From Sporolactobacillus sp. STSJ-5 (GTDB lineage: Bacteria; Bacillota; Bacilli; Bacillales; Sporolactobacillaceae), in assembly GCF_024385605.1 (NCBI RefSeq), contig NZ_JANFOJ010000007.1, positions 1 to 64,000 of the forward strand: 64,000 bases of DNA, written 5' to 3'. This document shows, in pieces, positions 44,405 through 53,652 of this stretch. Below the pieces are notes generated by a model, which searched no databases, was not told the origin of the DNA, and was given only the letters and a program-made list of their open reading frames with translations. The stretch's first letter is position 1. Each line of letters opens with the position of its first letter. The position numbers and the translations under genes were made by a program.

Positions 44405-45667
44405 TTACTTTGCTTCTGTTTCACCGTAACCATATGCACCGTGTTCGCTGATATCAAGACCTGCTTTTTCAGCCTCAGCAGATACGCGGAGACCCATGGT
44501 TGCTTTCATGATTGAGAGTACAATCAGCGAAGCAACAGCAACAAAAGCGAATGCTGCGATAACGCCGAGTGCTTGAACGCCTAATTGGTGGAAACCGCCG
44601 CCATAGAAGAGTCCGGCTTTACCAACACCAGCGAGTGCAACAAGCTTAGGAGCTGCGAAGAAACCAGTTGAAAGAGTACCGATAACACCAGAGATGCCGT
44701 GTACAGAGAAGGCATAGATCGGATCATCAAGACCTTTGCTTTCAAGGAAGATTGAAGTCCAGTAAGTGAATGCACCGGCAACTGCGCCAATGACAATTGC
44801 TGCCCAAGGTTCAACAAACGCACAAGATGCTGTGATCGCAACGAGTGCGGCAAGAACACCGTTGCACATTGCACCGATATCTGCCTTTTTAGAAATAAGC
44901 ATTGCTGCGAACAGAGCACCAAGTGCGCCAGCTGCTGCTGCTAGGTTCGTTGTCAAAGCTACATAACCGAAGAATTGACCATAACCAGATGTTGCTACAC
45001 CTGTTGAAACGGTACTGCCGGCGTTGAATCCAAACCAGCCAATCCAAAGAATAAATGTACCAAGATATACAAATGGAATACTGTGTGCCGGAATTGTTTT
45101 TGCTTTTCCATCGACAAACTTGCCGATTCTAGGTCCGAGAAGCAATGTACCAACTAATGCTGCCGTTGCACCTTGAAGGTGAACGACTGTTGATCCAGCG
45201 AAATCCTGCATGCCAAGAGTGGACAGCCAGCCGCCGCCCCATACCCAGTGACCAACTACCGGATAAATGATCGCAACGAAAATCGTTCCGAATACGAAGT
45301 ACACAGACAACTTGGCACGTTCTGCAAAACCGCCCCAAGCAATTGCCAGCGATACAGCGGCGAATGCGAGCTGGAAGAGGAAGAAAATTGAATCAGCGCC
45401 GCTCGGGATGCCGCTCAAGAAAAATTTAGAAGTACCGATAAATGCATTACCATCGCCAAAAGCGACCCCATAACCTACTGCCCAGAAAACAATTGAGGAA
45501 ACGCCGAGTGTAATAATCTGCTTTCCTGTAATGTGGCCCGCATTCTTGCTTCGCAGTGATCCTGCTTCAAGAAATGCGAATCCGGCTTGCATAAGGAGAA
45601 CTAAAATTGCTGCAACCATTACCCATAAAGAATCCAAACTTACTGTTATAGCATCTGTTGCTTTCAT
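44405..45667 (-). CDS. amtB: Ammonium transporter (Amt family)
   Basis: A 420-residue channel for ammonium/ammonia with about eleven spans. Family segments are MQAGFAFLEAGSLRSKN, GGFAERAKLS, LQGATAALVGTLLLGPR and FNAGS, ending in a short cytosolic tail (YGYGETEAK). It is like Bacillus NrgA/AmtB, but no glnK (nrgB) gene follows on the minus strand. A perfect TnrA/GlnR box (45714-45730) sits upstream, so nitrogen control is expected. Confidence 0.95.
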   Translation of the reverse strand: MKATDAITVSLDSLWVMVAAILVLLMQAGFAFLEAGSLRSKNAGHITGKQIITLGVSSIVFWAVGYGVAFGDGNAFIGTSKFFLSGIPSGADSIFFLFQLAFAAVSLAIAWGGFAERAKLSVYFVFGTIFVAIIYPVVGHWVWGGGWLSTLGMQDFAGSTVVHLQGATAALVGTLLLGPRIGKFVDGKAKTIPAHSIPFVYLGTFILWIGWFGFNAGSTVSTGVATSGYGQFFGYVALTTNLAAAAGALGALFAAMLISKKADIGAMCNGVLAALVAITASCAFVEPWAAIVIGAVAGAFTYWTSIFLESKGLDDPIYAFSVHGISGVIGTLSTGFFAAPKLVALAGVGKAGLFYGGGFHQLGVQALGVIAAFAFVAVASLIVLSIMKATMGLRVSAEAEKAGLDISEHGAYGYGETEAK

Positions 45668-45713
45668 TAAGTTGATGCCCCCTTTTTTATGATGAAGTAA
45701 TTATAACATATCA

Positions 45714-45730
45714 TGTCAGTAAAAGTTACA
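45714..45730 (-). promoter_or_regulatory. TnrA/GlnR box upstream of amtB
   Basis: On the minus strand TGTAACTTTTACTGACA fits TGTNA-N7-TNACA exactly. A TGTTATAAT extended -10 box lies eight bases downstream of it, which places the box over the -35 region. Confidence 0.75.
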
Positions 45731-45920
45731 ACTAAATATTAAAAATATTCATTTATTTATGTAAGCCTTTTCAATTTCGGCATTTTTGTTACTATTTTGC
45801 AAGCCCTTTTTCCTATAATTCTGCGAAGTTCGACATATTTTGCTTCACTTTAGGTGATTTATAATGATTAAATTGATCTAGGCGATAAGACGGGGCTAAC
45901 ATTTGTTATCTATTGAATGT

Positions 45921-45938
45921 ACTATTATTTATAATAGT
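45921..45938. promoter_or_regulatory. Perfect 18-bp AT-rich palindrome before the SDR gene
   Basis: ACTATTATTTATAATAGT is a perfect inverted repeat and contains a TATAAT. It is a candidate operator over a -10 box. The rest of 45731-45920 shows no other gene or clear element. Confidence 0.4.
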
Positions 45939-45980
45939 ATTTGTAATAAATGAGGATTCGACATTAAGGGAGTATTCATC

Positions 45981-46763
45981 ATGTTTCAAAAGAAAATAAT
46001 TGTTATTACTGGTGCTTCAAGTGGGGTTGGACGTGAACTTGCCTGTTTATTTGCTTCAAAGGGAGCTCAGGTTGTGCTGCTTGCTCGCAATGTAGAAAAA
46101 CTAGCTGAATTGCAGAGACAAATTAATATTGAAGGCGGTTCGGCTGATTACTATTCATTGGATATAACTGACATCAATTCGATTCGCTTGATTTTTGAAA
46201 AAATTGTTTTGCGTTTCCAACATATTGACATACTGATTAACTGCGCCGGAGTTGGAAAATTTCAATTTTTTTCGAAAATGGGAAGCGACGTGATTGATCA
46301 AATGCTTGCGGTCAATGTACATGGACTCATTCACTGTACACAGGCTGCTCTTCCATCAATGGTTCAGCAAAAACACGGATGTATCGTTAATATTGCATCA
46401 CTTGCAGGAATCATTACGACATCAAAATCGGTCGTCTATGGTGCAACAAAGCATGCGGTCATCGGTTTCTCAAATGGATTGAGGATGGAAACATTGAAGG
46501 ACGGCATACGCGTAATTGTTGTAAATCCCGGACCGATTCGTACGCCGTTTTTAAATATTGCGGATCCTTCAGGACATTATTTGAAAAATGCAGGACGTTT
46601 TATGCTTGATGCACGTACCGTAGCGGAAAAAGTGATCAGTGGAATTGAAAAAAATAAGCGGGAAATTAATCTTCCTTGGTATATGGGTATAGGTGCAAAG
46701 CTGTATCAGTTAATGCCCGGAGTATTTGAGAAGATTTTCGGACGTATTATTAATATGAAGTAG
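45981..46763 (+). CDS. Short-chain dehydrogenase/reductase (YqjQ-like)
   Basis: A 260-residue NAD(P)-dependent oxidoreductase with the Rossmann motif TGASSGVGREL, NCAGVG, catalytic Ser in NIASLAG, YGATK (Tyr and Lys) and the PGPIRTPF segment. The C-terminal basic/hydrophobic helix (LYQLMPGVFEKIFGRI) suggests membrane association, as in the YqjQ/dehydrogenase 7 type. The substrate is unknown. In Bacillus a similar gene neighbours rnz; here amtB lies between them. Confidence 0.87.
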   Translation: MFQKKIIVITGASSGVGRELACLFASKGAQVVLLARNVEKLAELQRQINIEGGSADYYSLDITDINSIRLIFEKIVLRFQHIDILINCAGVGKFQFFSKMGSDVIDQMLAVNVHGLIHCTQAALPSMVQQKHGCIVNIASLAGIITTSKSVVYGATKHAVIGFSNGLRMETLKDGIRVIVVNPGPIRTPFLNIADPSGHYLKNAGRFMLDARTVAEKVISGIEKNKREINLPWYMGIGAKLYQLMPGVFEKIFGRIINMK

Positions 46764-46792
46764 GCATTTTTTTCAGTGACAATCTATATATT

Positions 46793-46821
46793 TTGCATAT
46801 TACGTGCAAAAAGTGTATTAT
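46793..46821 (+). promoter_or_regulatory. Promoter of the aco operon
   Basis: TTGCAT (46793-46798), 17 bases, TATTAT (46816-46821). A 7-7-7 dyad TTTTGCA...TGCAAAA (46791-46811) covers the -35 box and is a candidate regulator site. Confidence 0.55.
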
Positions 46822-46830
46822 TGATTTGTA

Positions 46831-46844
46831 AGAAAACGCTTACA
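46831..46844 (+). promoter_or_regulatory. cre-like CcpA site in the aco leader
   Basis: AGAAAACGCTTACA matches 13 of 14 cre positions (TGWAANCGNTNWCA, reading A for the first T). A second, weaker match on the same strand, TGTAAGCGCTAAAT, lies at 46863-46876, and the two contain an inverted CGCTTACA/TGTAAGCG. Both are just downstream of the promoter, a blocking position. Confidence 0.6.
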
Positions 46845-46892
46845 TTATTGCGCGTTCAATTTTGTAAGCGCTAAATGACGGGAGGAGTCAGA

Positions 46893-47888
46893 ATGCAAAC
46901 TGAAACACAAGCATCCGCTAAAGACATGACCGTTGAGAAAGCAAAATGGATTTATACGAAAATGCAAGAGATTCGCCAATTTGAAACTGCTGTACATGAA
47001 ATCTTCGCTAAGGGTGAGATACCGGGTTTTGTTCACTTGTATGCAGGCGAAGAAGCTGTTGCTGTCGGAGTCTGTGCTCACCTGACAGACAATGACAGTA
47101 TCACAAGTACCCACCGCGGACATGGACATTGTATCGCAAAAGGTTGTGATTTGAACGGAATGATGGCTGAGATCTACGGACGAGCAACCGGTCTCTGCAA
47201 GGGTAAGGGAGGTTCCATGCATATTGCGGATGTATCAAAAGGCATGCTCGGTGCCAATGGTATTGTAGGCGCGGGACTGCCGCTGGCGGTCGGTGCGGGA
47301 CTAACAGCCAAAGTAAAGAAAACGAATGATGTTGCCGTCTGCTTCTTCGGCGATGGAGCAAGCAACCACGGAACGTTCCACGAAGCAGTGAATATGGCTG
47401 CCATCTGGAAACTTCCCGTTATTTTCGTATGCGAAAATAACGGATTCGGTGAAGCTTCTACATTTGAATACGCAGCAGCAGCTGATTCAATTGCAAATTT
47501 TGCCAAGGTATATAAAATTGCAGGAGAAACGGTGGACGGAAAAGATCTGACTGCCGTGTATGACGCTGCAGGAAAGGCAGTTGCACGCGCACGCAAAGGT
47601 GAAGGCCCGACGATTCTTGAATGCATGACCTATCGCGATTTCGGACATTTTGAAGGCGATACGCAATCATATAAAGATAAAGAAAAACAACAAAAGGCAG
47701 TTACTGATGACGACGCTATTCTCAGATTTCAGGGCTACTTAAAGAAAAACAAAATTTTGTCGGCTGAAGAAATCAAGGGACTTGATGATTCAGTCAAGGC
47801 AGCCATCGATGAGGCGGTTCGATTTAGTGAGGAAAGTCCATTCCCTGATGATAAAGAAGTCACCACCGATGTCTATGTCTCATATTAA
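46893..47888 (+). CDS. acoA: Acetoin dehydrogenase E1 alpha
   Basis: TPP-dependent subunit that splits acetoin into acetaldehyde and an acetyl group for the complex. The 331-residue protein has ITSTHRGHGHCIAKG, GKGGSMHIAD, the TPP motif from GDGASNHGTFHEAVNMAA to ENNGFGEAS and YRDFGHFEGD, the AcoA pattern. The earlier ATG at 46875 precedes the GGGAGGAG site, so ATG at 46893 is the start. First gene of acoABC under a cre-like site. Confidence 0.92.
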   Translation: MQTETQASAKDMTVEKAKWIYTKMQEIRQFETAVHEIFAKGEIPGFVHLYAGEEAVAVGVCAHLTDNDSITSTHRGHGHCIAKGCDLNGMMAEIYGRATGLCKGKGGSMHIADVSKGMLGANGIVGAGLPLAVGAGLTAKVKKTNDVAVCFFGDGASNHGTFHEAVNMAAIWKLPVIFVCENNGFGEASTFEYAAAADSIANFAKVYKIAGETVDGKDLTAVYDAAGKAVARARKGEGPTILECMTYRDFGHFEGDTQSYKDKEKQQKAVTDDDAILRFQGYLKKNKILSAEEIKGLDDSVKAAIDEAVRFSEESPFPDDKEVTTDVYVSY

Positions 47889-47918
47889 ATCGATTGGATA
47901 AATCTGGAGGTGCTCGCA

Positions 47919-48953
47919 ATGGCAGTTAAAATGAGTTATTCAGAAGCAATTAATGACGCAATTCGAGTTGCAATGCGTAAAGATGATGATGTTATCTTAA
48001 TCGGCGAAGATGTCGCAGGCGGTGCGGAAGTTGATCATTTGCAGGATCAAGGCGCATGGGGCGGTGTTTTCGGAGTTACAAAAGGAATTGTAGAGGAATT
48101 CGGCCGTGATCGTGTAATTGATACGCCAATTGCTGAATCCGGATATATGGGCGCGGCTGTTTCCGCAGCGGCAACTGGATTACGACCTATTTCAGAACTA
48201 ATGTTCAATGACTTTATCGGCAGCTGTTTAGATGAAGTCATGAATCAAGCGGCAAAATTTCATTATATGTTCGGAGGAAAAGCAAAGGTACCGCTGACCA
48301 TTCGAACCATTGACGGCGCCGGATTCAACGCTGCGGCTCAGCACTCGCAAAGCCTCTACGCATTGTTCACACATATTCCGGGTATCAAAGTAGTCATACC
48401 AAGCAATCCATATGATATGAAGGGACTGCTGCTCAGCGCAATCTTTGATGACGACCCTGTCGTGGTATTTGAAGATAAGACTCTTTATGGAATGAAAAGC
48501 GAGGTCGGCGAGGGTTTCTATACAATTCCATTCGGAAAAGCTGAAATCAAACGTGCTGGGAATGATTTGACGATTGTCGGCCTCGGAAAACAAGTATATA
48601 CCGCTTTAAAAGCTGCAGACAAATTGGCGAAGAAAGGTTTCGAAGCAGAAGTTATTGATCCTAGAACTTTATCACCTCTTGATGAAGATACGATTATCAA
48701 TTCGGTGAAGAAGACGGGACGACTAATTATTGTAGATGAAGCTTATCCTCGTTGCAGTGCAGCTACGGATATCGCAGCGATCGTCGGTGATAAAGCCTTT
48801 GATTATCTGGATGCGCCAATTAAGCGTGTGACTGCTCCTCATGCACCAGTACCATTTTCTCCGCCGCTTGAGAAGTTGTATATGCCGACACCTGAGAAAA
48901 TTATCGATGCATTCAGTGTTATGGTAGGCGATAAAGTTTTCTCAGCTGTGTAA
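47919..48953 (+). CDS. acoB: Acetoin dehydrogenase E1 beta
   Basis: A 344-residue transketolase-type beta subunit with LIGEDVAGGAEVDH, GGVFGVTKGI, DTPIAESGYMGAAVSAA and HSQSLYALFTHIPG. It pairs with AcoA. ATG at 47919 is eight bases after TGGAGG; the GTG at 47910 is inside the site. It follows acoA by 30 bases. Confidence 0.92.
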   Translation: MAVKMSYSEAINDAIRVAMRKDDDVILIGEDVAGGAEVDHLQDQGAWGGVFGVTKGIVEEFGRDRVIDTPIAESGYMGAAVSAAATGLRPISELMFNDFIGSCLDEVMNQAAKFHYMFGGKAKVPLTIRTIDGAGFNAAAQHSQSLYALFTHIPGIKVVIPSNPYDMKGLLLSAIFDDDPVVVFEDKTLYGMKSEVGEGFYTIPFGKAEIKRAGNDLTIVGLGKQVYTALKAADKLAKKGFEAEVIDPRTLSPLDEDTIINSVKKTGRLIIVDEAYPRCSAATDIAAIVGDKAFDYLDAPIKRVTAPHAPVPFSPPLEKLYMPTPEKIIDAFSVMVGDKVFSAV

Positions 48954-49037
48954 AGTAATCAGCAATTATAGTAATGGGATGCTCCGTAATTGATCTCAGT
49001 ATCCCTTCTGAGTTTATCCGAAAGGAGCGAGGAAAAA

Positions 49038-50282
49038 ATGGCGGTAGAAATCATTATGCCGAAAATGGGCATGGGCATGGAAGAAGGAACGGTTGTCGAA
49101 TGGTTGAAACAAAAAGGGGATTCGGTAAAAAAAGGCGAATCTGTTGTCTCAATTAGTTCAGATAAGATTGAAAAAGAACTGGAAGCGCCGGAAGAAGGCG
49201 TCCTTATTGATATTGAAGCAGATGTTGACGATGTTGTTCCAATTGGTCACCCGTTAGGATATATTGGTGCTCCAGGGGAAACAGTTAATTCAGAAGAAGC
49301 ATCTGCACCAGCACCGGAAAAGAAACAAGATGTTCCAGTTGCTGCTGAAGCCCCTGCACCTGCAGCAGAATCTGCTCCAGAACCGGCGAAGGGTGAAGAA
49401 CCGAGACTTCGTGTTTCTCCCGCGGCTCGCCGTTTAGCAAAAATCGAAAATATAGATTTAGCTACCGTTACCGGCACGGGGCCAATGGGACGAATTACAA
49501 AAGCCGATGTTGCTGCGGCTCAGACAAAAAAAGCTCAGCAGCCGGCTGAAGCATCTAAGCCTGCTCCAACACCTGCACCATCATCACTTAGTATAGGAAC
49601 GGCAAAGAAAGTTACTGGAATGCGTAAAGTGATCTCAGATCGAATGTTCAACAGTTTGCAGACAACAGCACAATTGACTCTGCAGACCACTGTCGATGTC
49701 ACAGAACTGATAGCTTTCCAGAAAAAAGCGCGTGAAGCGTATCAAATTAATGATGAAGTGCGTTTAACGATCACTGATTTCATTGCCAAGGCAGCAATTA
49801 ACGCCTTGCTTGAACACAAAGCGATGAACAGCATCTATGAAGGGGATACGATTACAACTTTTGATGCCGTTCACCTTGGCGTGGCGGTAGCGCTTAATGA
49901 AGGACTCGTTGTACCGGTCATTCAAGACGCGGACAAAAAATCATTGAGTTCTATATCACGCGAGATTCGCAAAGCGAGCAAGCAAGCACGCGGTTCGGAA
50001 TTGAATCAGCTTCAGTTAAGCGGATCAACGTTTACCATTACTTCACTAGGAACCTATGGCGTCGGCTTCTTCACACCGGTGATCAATCCTCCTGAAGTAG
50101 GTATACTTGGTGTAGGTACGATAAGTGAACAGCCTGTTTACTTTGGCGATGAACTAAAGAAACGCAGTATGATGCCGCTCAGTTTGACCTTTGATCATCG
50201 AGCAGTTGACGGAGCGCCGGCAGCCGCATTTTTAGCTACGGTTAAACAAAATCTAGAAGCACCATTCAAATTGGTACTCTAA
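49038..50282 (+). CDS. acoC: Acetoin dehydrogenase E2 (dihydrolipoamide acetyltransferase)
   Basis: A 414-residue core subunit. One lipoyl domain (Lys43 in SSDKIEKELEAPEEG) is followed by an Ala/Pro/Glu-rich linker (about 85-120), a peripheral-subunit-binding domain (about 125-160, SPAARRLAKIENIDL) and the catalytic domain ending in DHRAVDGAPAA. The E. coli-type E2 fold differs from the alpha/beta-hydrolase AcoC of some Gram-negatives. AAAGGAG precedes ATG 49038. Spacing from acoB is 84 bases, longer than elsewhere in the operon. No E3 gene follows. Confidence 0.92.
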   Translation: MAVEIIMPKMGMGMEEGTVVEWLKQKGDSVKKGESVVSISSDKIEKELEAPEEGVLIDIEADVDDVVPIGHPLGYIGAPGETVNSEEASAPAPEKKQDVPVAAEAPAPAAESAPEPAKGEEPRLRVSPAARRLAKIENIDLATVTGTGPMGRITKADVAAAQTKKAQQPAEASKPAPTPAPSSLSIGTAKKVTGMRKVISDRMFNSLQTTAQLTLQTTVDVTELIAFQKKAREAYQINDEVRLTITDFIAKAAINALLEHKAMNSIYEGDTITTFDAVHLGVAVALNEGLVVPVIQDADKKSLSSISREIRKASKQARGSELNQLQLSGSTFTITSLGTYGVGFFTPVINPPEVGILGVGTISEQPVYFGDELKKRSMMPLSLTFDHRAVDGAPAAAFLATVKQNLEAPFKLVL

Positions 50283-50348
50283 ATTTTTGCGTAAAGAGAT
50301 TTTTATTAAATAAGATAAGTTTAATAGAATAAACGAGTCATGTTATGC

Positions 50349-50390
50349 AGGAAACAGATCCGGGTAAACGACGGCTGCTTCCTTTTTTTT
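50349..50390 (+). terminator. aco operon terminator
   Basis: AGGAAACAG and CTGCTTCCT pair with one mismatch around a 17-base loop, followed by eight T. Confidence 0.7.
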
Positions 50391-50561
50391 TGCAGAACTC
50401 ACAAGGAAGAGGATCATTTAGTACAAATTTTTTAAAGTCAATGGTGCTCGAGTTTGATGTTAGATTTGGATTATATTGGATTAGTGATTGTGAAATAGGG
50501 TACAATGGAATAGTGAATGTTAGCCGTATTATCGGCATTTTTGAAAGATTGGGGAATGGTC

Positions 50562-51638
50562 ATGCCGAAATCTAAATACTTTCGATTTGCAGTTTGGGTG
50601 CTTCTGATATTAATAATACTTATGGTAGGTTCGAAACTTACCTTTATTTTACAGCCGATTGGTGTTCTATTTACATCACTTGCGGCTCCTCTCATTATTT
50701 CCGGATTGCTCTTTTATTTATTGCGTCCTCTTGTTCGTGGATTAGTAAGGCTTAAAATTCCAAGAGTTGTTGCTATAATCATTATTTATCTCGTTGTCAT
50801 CGGATTAATCACCTTGCTTCTCTTTAATTTTGGCCCGCTCTTATATAATCAGTTTCTTTCCTTAATTACAAGCATGCCGGGCTTGGTACAGCAGCTTGGC
50901 GAACAACTGGTCAACTTTCAACAGAGTGAAATTTTTTCAAAGATGCATTTGGATGAAATTCCATATCTTGATTTCGCCAACCGTTTTTCAAAATCTCTAT
51001 CTGCAATGGCGACTACATTTGGAAATAATATTCTATCCATTATCCAATCGATTACAGGTACTGTGCTCATTATTGCCATCGTTCCCTTTATCCTTTTCTA
51101 TCTTTTAAAAGATGGTGATCGCATGTCTCAAGGAATTATAAAATTCATTCCTGCCGAGCATCGCGAAAAAGCGGGAGAGATACTTAGGGACATGGATCAA
51201 ACGTTGAGCGGATATATTCAGGGGCAGATGATTGTTTTACTCTTTGATTTTGTCTTCATTTATATTTGGTATCTGATTATCGGACTCCACTACTCGCTGG
51301 TACTCGCCTTAGTCATTTTGTTTACAAATGTCATCCCGTTTATCGGCTCATTTATTGCAACCATACCGGCTGTCATTGTTGCGTTTATTCAATCACCGAT
51401 TCTCGCACTTTATGTTATCATCGGAGTTACCGTCGTTCAGCAAATTGAAGGCAATGTGATCTCACCGCTTGTCATGGGAAGAAAATTAGATATTCACCCG
51501 CTGACGATCATCTGTATTCTGCTTGTTGCAGGAAACTTGGCCGGTATTATCGGCATGCTGCTTGCCATTCCCTTCTATGCTGTGTGCAAGGTAATTGTGA
51601 CGCGTGTGTACCAATTAATCCAATTGCGCAAGCAATAA
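50562..51638 (+). CDS. AI-2E family transporter (YdiK/TqsA-type permease)
   Basis: A 358-residue membrane protein with about eight spans in the 2-3-2-type pattern of the AI-2E family: early VGSKLTFILQPIGVLF, a soluble amphipathic middle, and the C-terminal NVIPFIGSFIATIPAVIVAFIQSP, QQIEGNVISPLVMGRKLDIHPL motif. Substrates in the family include autoinducer-2 and, for some, sodium/protons; the real substrate is unknown. ATG at 50562 has GGGGA upstream. An overlapping frame at 50345-50575 is a shadow. Confidence 0.88.
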   Translation: MPKSKYFRFAVWVLLILIILMVGSKLTFILQPIGVLFTSLAAPLIISGLLFYLLRPLVRGLVRLKIPRVVAIIIIYLVVIGLITLLLFNFGPLLYNQFLSLITSMPGLVQQLGEQLVNFQQSEIFSKMHLDEIPYLDFANRFSKSLSAMATTFGNNILSIIQSITGTVLIIAIVPFILFYLLKDGDRMSQGIIKFIPAEHREKAGEILRDMDQTLSGYIQGQMIVLLFDFVFIYIWYLIIGLHYSLVLALVILFTNVIPFIGSFIATIPAVIVAFIQSPILALYVIIGVTVVQQIEGNVISPLVMGRKLDIHPLTIICILLVAGNLAGIIGMLLAIPFYAVCKVIVTRVYQLIQLRKQ

Positions 51639-51661
51639 AATTAGTTGAGGGAGAGATTAGT

Positions 51662-52123
51662 ATGGGGTACATAGAGAATCTGAGGAGCAAGATTGGACAC
51701 GAGCCAATTATTCTGGTTGGCGCAGTCGCAATCATTCATGACCACCGAGGAGCAGTGCTCCTTCAGAAACGCAAATATCCAGAAGGAAGCTGGGGACTTC
51801 CGGGTGGCCTGATGGAGCTTGGCGAAACGGCAGAGGAAACGGCGAGTCGAGAAATTCGTGAAGAGACCGGCTTAATGGTTCATGGGCTTCATCTGTTTCA
51901 GGTATATTCTGGCGTGAAGACGCCAGCTGTAGCGGAAAACGGAGATCAATATTATCCCGTAACAATTGCCTATGAGGCAGATATGTTTGAAGGCGATTGG
52001 CGAATTGATAAAACAGAGTCAGAGCGGTTTGAGTTCCGTACACAAAAAGATCTTCCGGATTTTATTCTGAAGAACCAGAAAAGAATCCTTGATGATTATT
52101 TTGAACAACAAAATAACGCATAA
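51662..52123 (+). CDS. NUDIX hydrolase
   Basis: A 153-residue pyrophosphohydrolase. The Nudix box is complete: from GGLMELGE through TAEETAS to REIREETG, starting near residue 49. The substrate cannot be told. ATG at 51662 has GAGGGAGAG upstream and follows the AI-2E transporter after 23 bases, so the two are probably cotranscribed. Confidence 0.88.
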   Translation: MGYIENLRSKIGHEPIILVGAVAIIHDHRGAVLLQKRKYPEGSWGLPGGLMELGETAEETASREIREETGLMVHGLHLFQVYSGVKTPAVAENGDQYYPVTIAYEADMFEGDWRIDKTESERFEFRTQKDLPDFILKNQKRILDDYFEQQNNA

Positions 52124-52125
52124 AC

Positions 52126-52168
52126 AAAAGAGCACTGATCTGTACATTAATTGGATCGGTGCTCTTTT
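52126..52168. terminator. Bidirectional terminator between nudix gene and deoD
   Basis: AAAAGAGCACTGATC and GATCGGTGCTCTTTT pair with one G-T, between convergent genes. Confidence 0.85.
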
Positions 52169-52192
52169 AGTTTAAGAAAAAGGTTACGTGAT

Positions 52193-52903
52193 TCAGTCGC
52201 TAATTACGGTATCAAGGGCAATGTTAATCATGTCGTTGAATGTTGTCTGACGTTCGGCGGCTGTCGTATCCGGCTCGTCTGAGAAAATGTGATCACTGAC
52301 CGTCAGAACAGTTAATGCTTGGGCTCCATATTTGGCCGCTAATGTGTATAGCGCTGAAGTCTCCATTTCTACTGCTAATACACCATACTCACCTAATTTT
52401 TTCACGATATCCATACTGTCACGATAGAAAACATCGGCAGATAAAACGTTGCCGGCTCTTAATGAAACGCCTAACTTTGTGCCGATATTATATGCCTTTT
52501 GGAGAAGCCTAAAGTCAGCGGTAGGTGCATAATCAATAGTTGGAAAAACACCGTGATTAACGGAGGAATCCGTTGTTGCAGACATAGCCAATATAACATC
52601 TCGAACATGAATTCCGTTTTGAACGCCGCCGCAGGTACCGACACGAATCAATTTCTTGACACCGTAGTCACGAATCAATTCATTAACATAGATCGATATT
52701 GAGGGAATTCCCATTCCAGTACCTTGAACCGAAATGCGTTCCCCTTTATATGTACCCGTAAATCCAAGCATTCCACGCACATTATTGTACTGGGTAACTT
52801 CTTTTAAGTAGGTCTCGGCAATATATTTCGCACGTAATGGATCACCAGGGAGCAAAATGCGTTCCGCAATTTCACCTGGTTTTGCTTCAATATGAATACT
52901 CAT
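52193..52903 (-). CDS. deoD: Purine nucleoside phosphorylase, DeoD type
   Basis: Phosphorolysis of purine (deoxy)nucleosides for salvage. The 236-residue hexameric-type enzyme has [47 protein letters not shown] and the catalytic Asp in [11 protein letters not shown] trimeric-type paralogue (punA, 60945) is also in the window, as in Bacillus. A GAGGGAGGAA site precedes the ATG. Confidence 0.95.
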   Translation of the reverse strand: MSIHIEAKPGEIAERILLPGDPLRAKYIAETYLKEVTQYNNVRGMLGFTGTYKGERISVQGTGMGIPSISIYVNELIRDYGVKKLIRVGTCGGVQNGIHVRDVILAMSATTDSSVNHGVFPTIDYAPTADFRLLQKAYNIGTKLGVSLRAGNVLSADVFYRDSMDIVKKLGEYGVLAVEMETSALYTLAAKYGAQALTVLTVSDHIFSDEPDTTAAERQTTFNDMINIALDTVISD

Positions 52904-52971
52904 TTTATAGTTCCTCCCTCAAATTGAACAAGTCTTACCTATTTTATCACGCAAACATTGAGCTGGTTAAA

Positions 52972-53364
52972 TTAATTTTGGTAGAGCTCAAGCGGCAGAT
53001 CATCAGGATCCCTGAAGAACGTGAATTTTTTTCCCGTAATCGGATCTACACGTATGGGTTCTGTCTCTATCTCTTTGTCGTTTAGTTCAGTAACAGTTTT
53101 CTCCAAGTCATCAACAGATAAGGCGAGATGCCTGAGTCCACATGCCTCTGGATGTGTTGATCGCTGAGGAGGATTTGTAAATGAAAAAAGTTCGATTTGG
53201 CCGCAGTTGCCATTTCCGATTGCAAGATCCAGTTTATAGGAGTTTCGGTCTTCCCTGTAGATTTCGTTAATAACGGAAAGTCCTAACAGATCTACATAGA
53301 AATGTTTTGAACGTTCATAATTGGAACAGATGATTGCACAGTGATGAATGCCTTTAAAATCCAT
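52972..53364 (-). CDS. VOC-family (glyoxalase-like) protein
   Basis: A 130-residue vicinal-oxygen-chelate protein. HHCAIICSNYERSKHFYVDLLGL is the first half. The second half has GLRHLALSVDDLE and ends in FRDPDDLPLELYQ. Metal-ligand positions are His at the first beta strand, Glu in IELF, His in RHLALS and Glu in LELY. It resembles the YaeR/GloA2 subgroup, whose reaction is unknown. It lies 68 bases upstream of deoD on the same strand. Confidence 0.85.
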   Translation of the reverse strand: MDFKGIHHCAIICSNYERSKHFYVDLLGLSVINEIYREDRNSYKLDLAIGNGNCGQIELFSFTNPPQRSTHPEACGLRHLALSVDDLEKTVTELNDKEIETEPIRVDPITGKKFTFFRDPDDLPLELYQN

Positions 53365-53593
53365 AGTTTCCCACCTTTTTTCATTGGCCTTATTTTATAT
53401 AAATGCTGCTCGCTGTTCACGTCAGAACGGCGTAATTTGCATGATCTGTACACTGGAACAGCAAACTTGCTAGAAGCAAAGTATTCAAAAAAACGATTTA
53501 CTTATTTTAAAGTATATCAAAAATACAACGTGAGCAGGTTTGAGAGCATAAACAAGAGACCATTGACAGTTAATTAAAAAAAACGGATACTAT

Positions 53594-53617
53594 ACATATG
53601 AACGGTTAGTCATATGT
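53594..53617. promoter_or_regulatory. ArsR/CzrA-type operator before czcD
   Basis: ACATATGA and TCATATGT form a perfect dyad with eight bases between, downstream of a TTGACA (53563-53568). The ATATGAAC...TCATAT form resembles operators of zinc-sensing ArsR-family repressors such as CzrA. It includes the ATG at 53614, which argues that this ATG is not the start codon. Confidence 0.55.
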
Positions 53618-53652
53618 TTTTGGCCCTTATCGAGGAAAGAAGTGAACAAAAT

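Noticed and set aside
50345-50575. 76-codon plus-strand ORF before the AI-2E gene
   Set aside because: It begins in the aco terminator and overlaps the transporter start out of frame.
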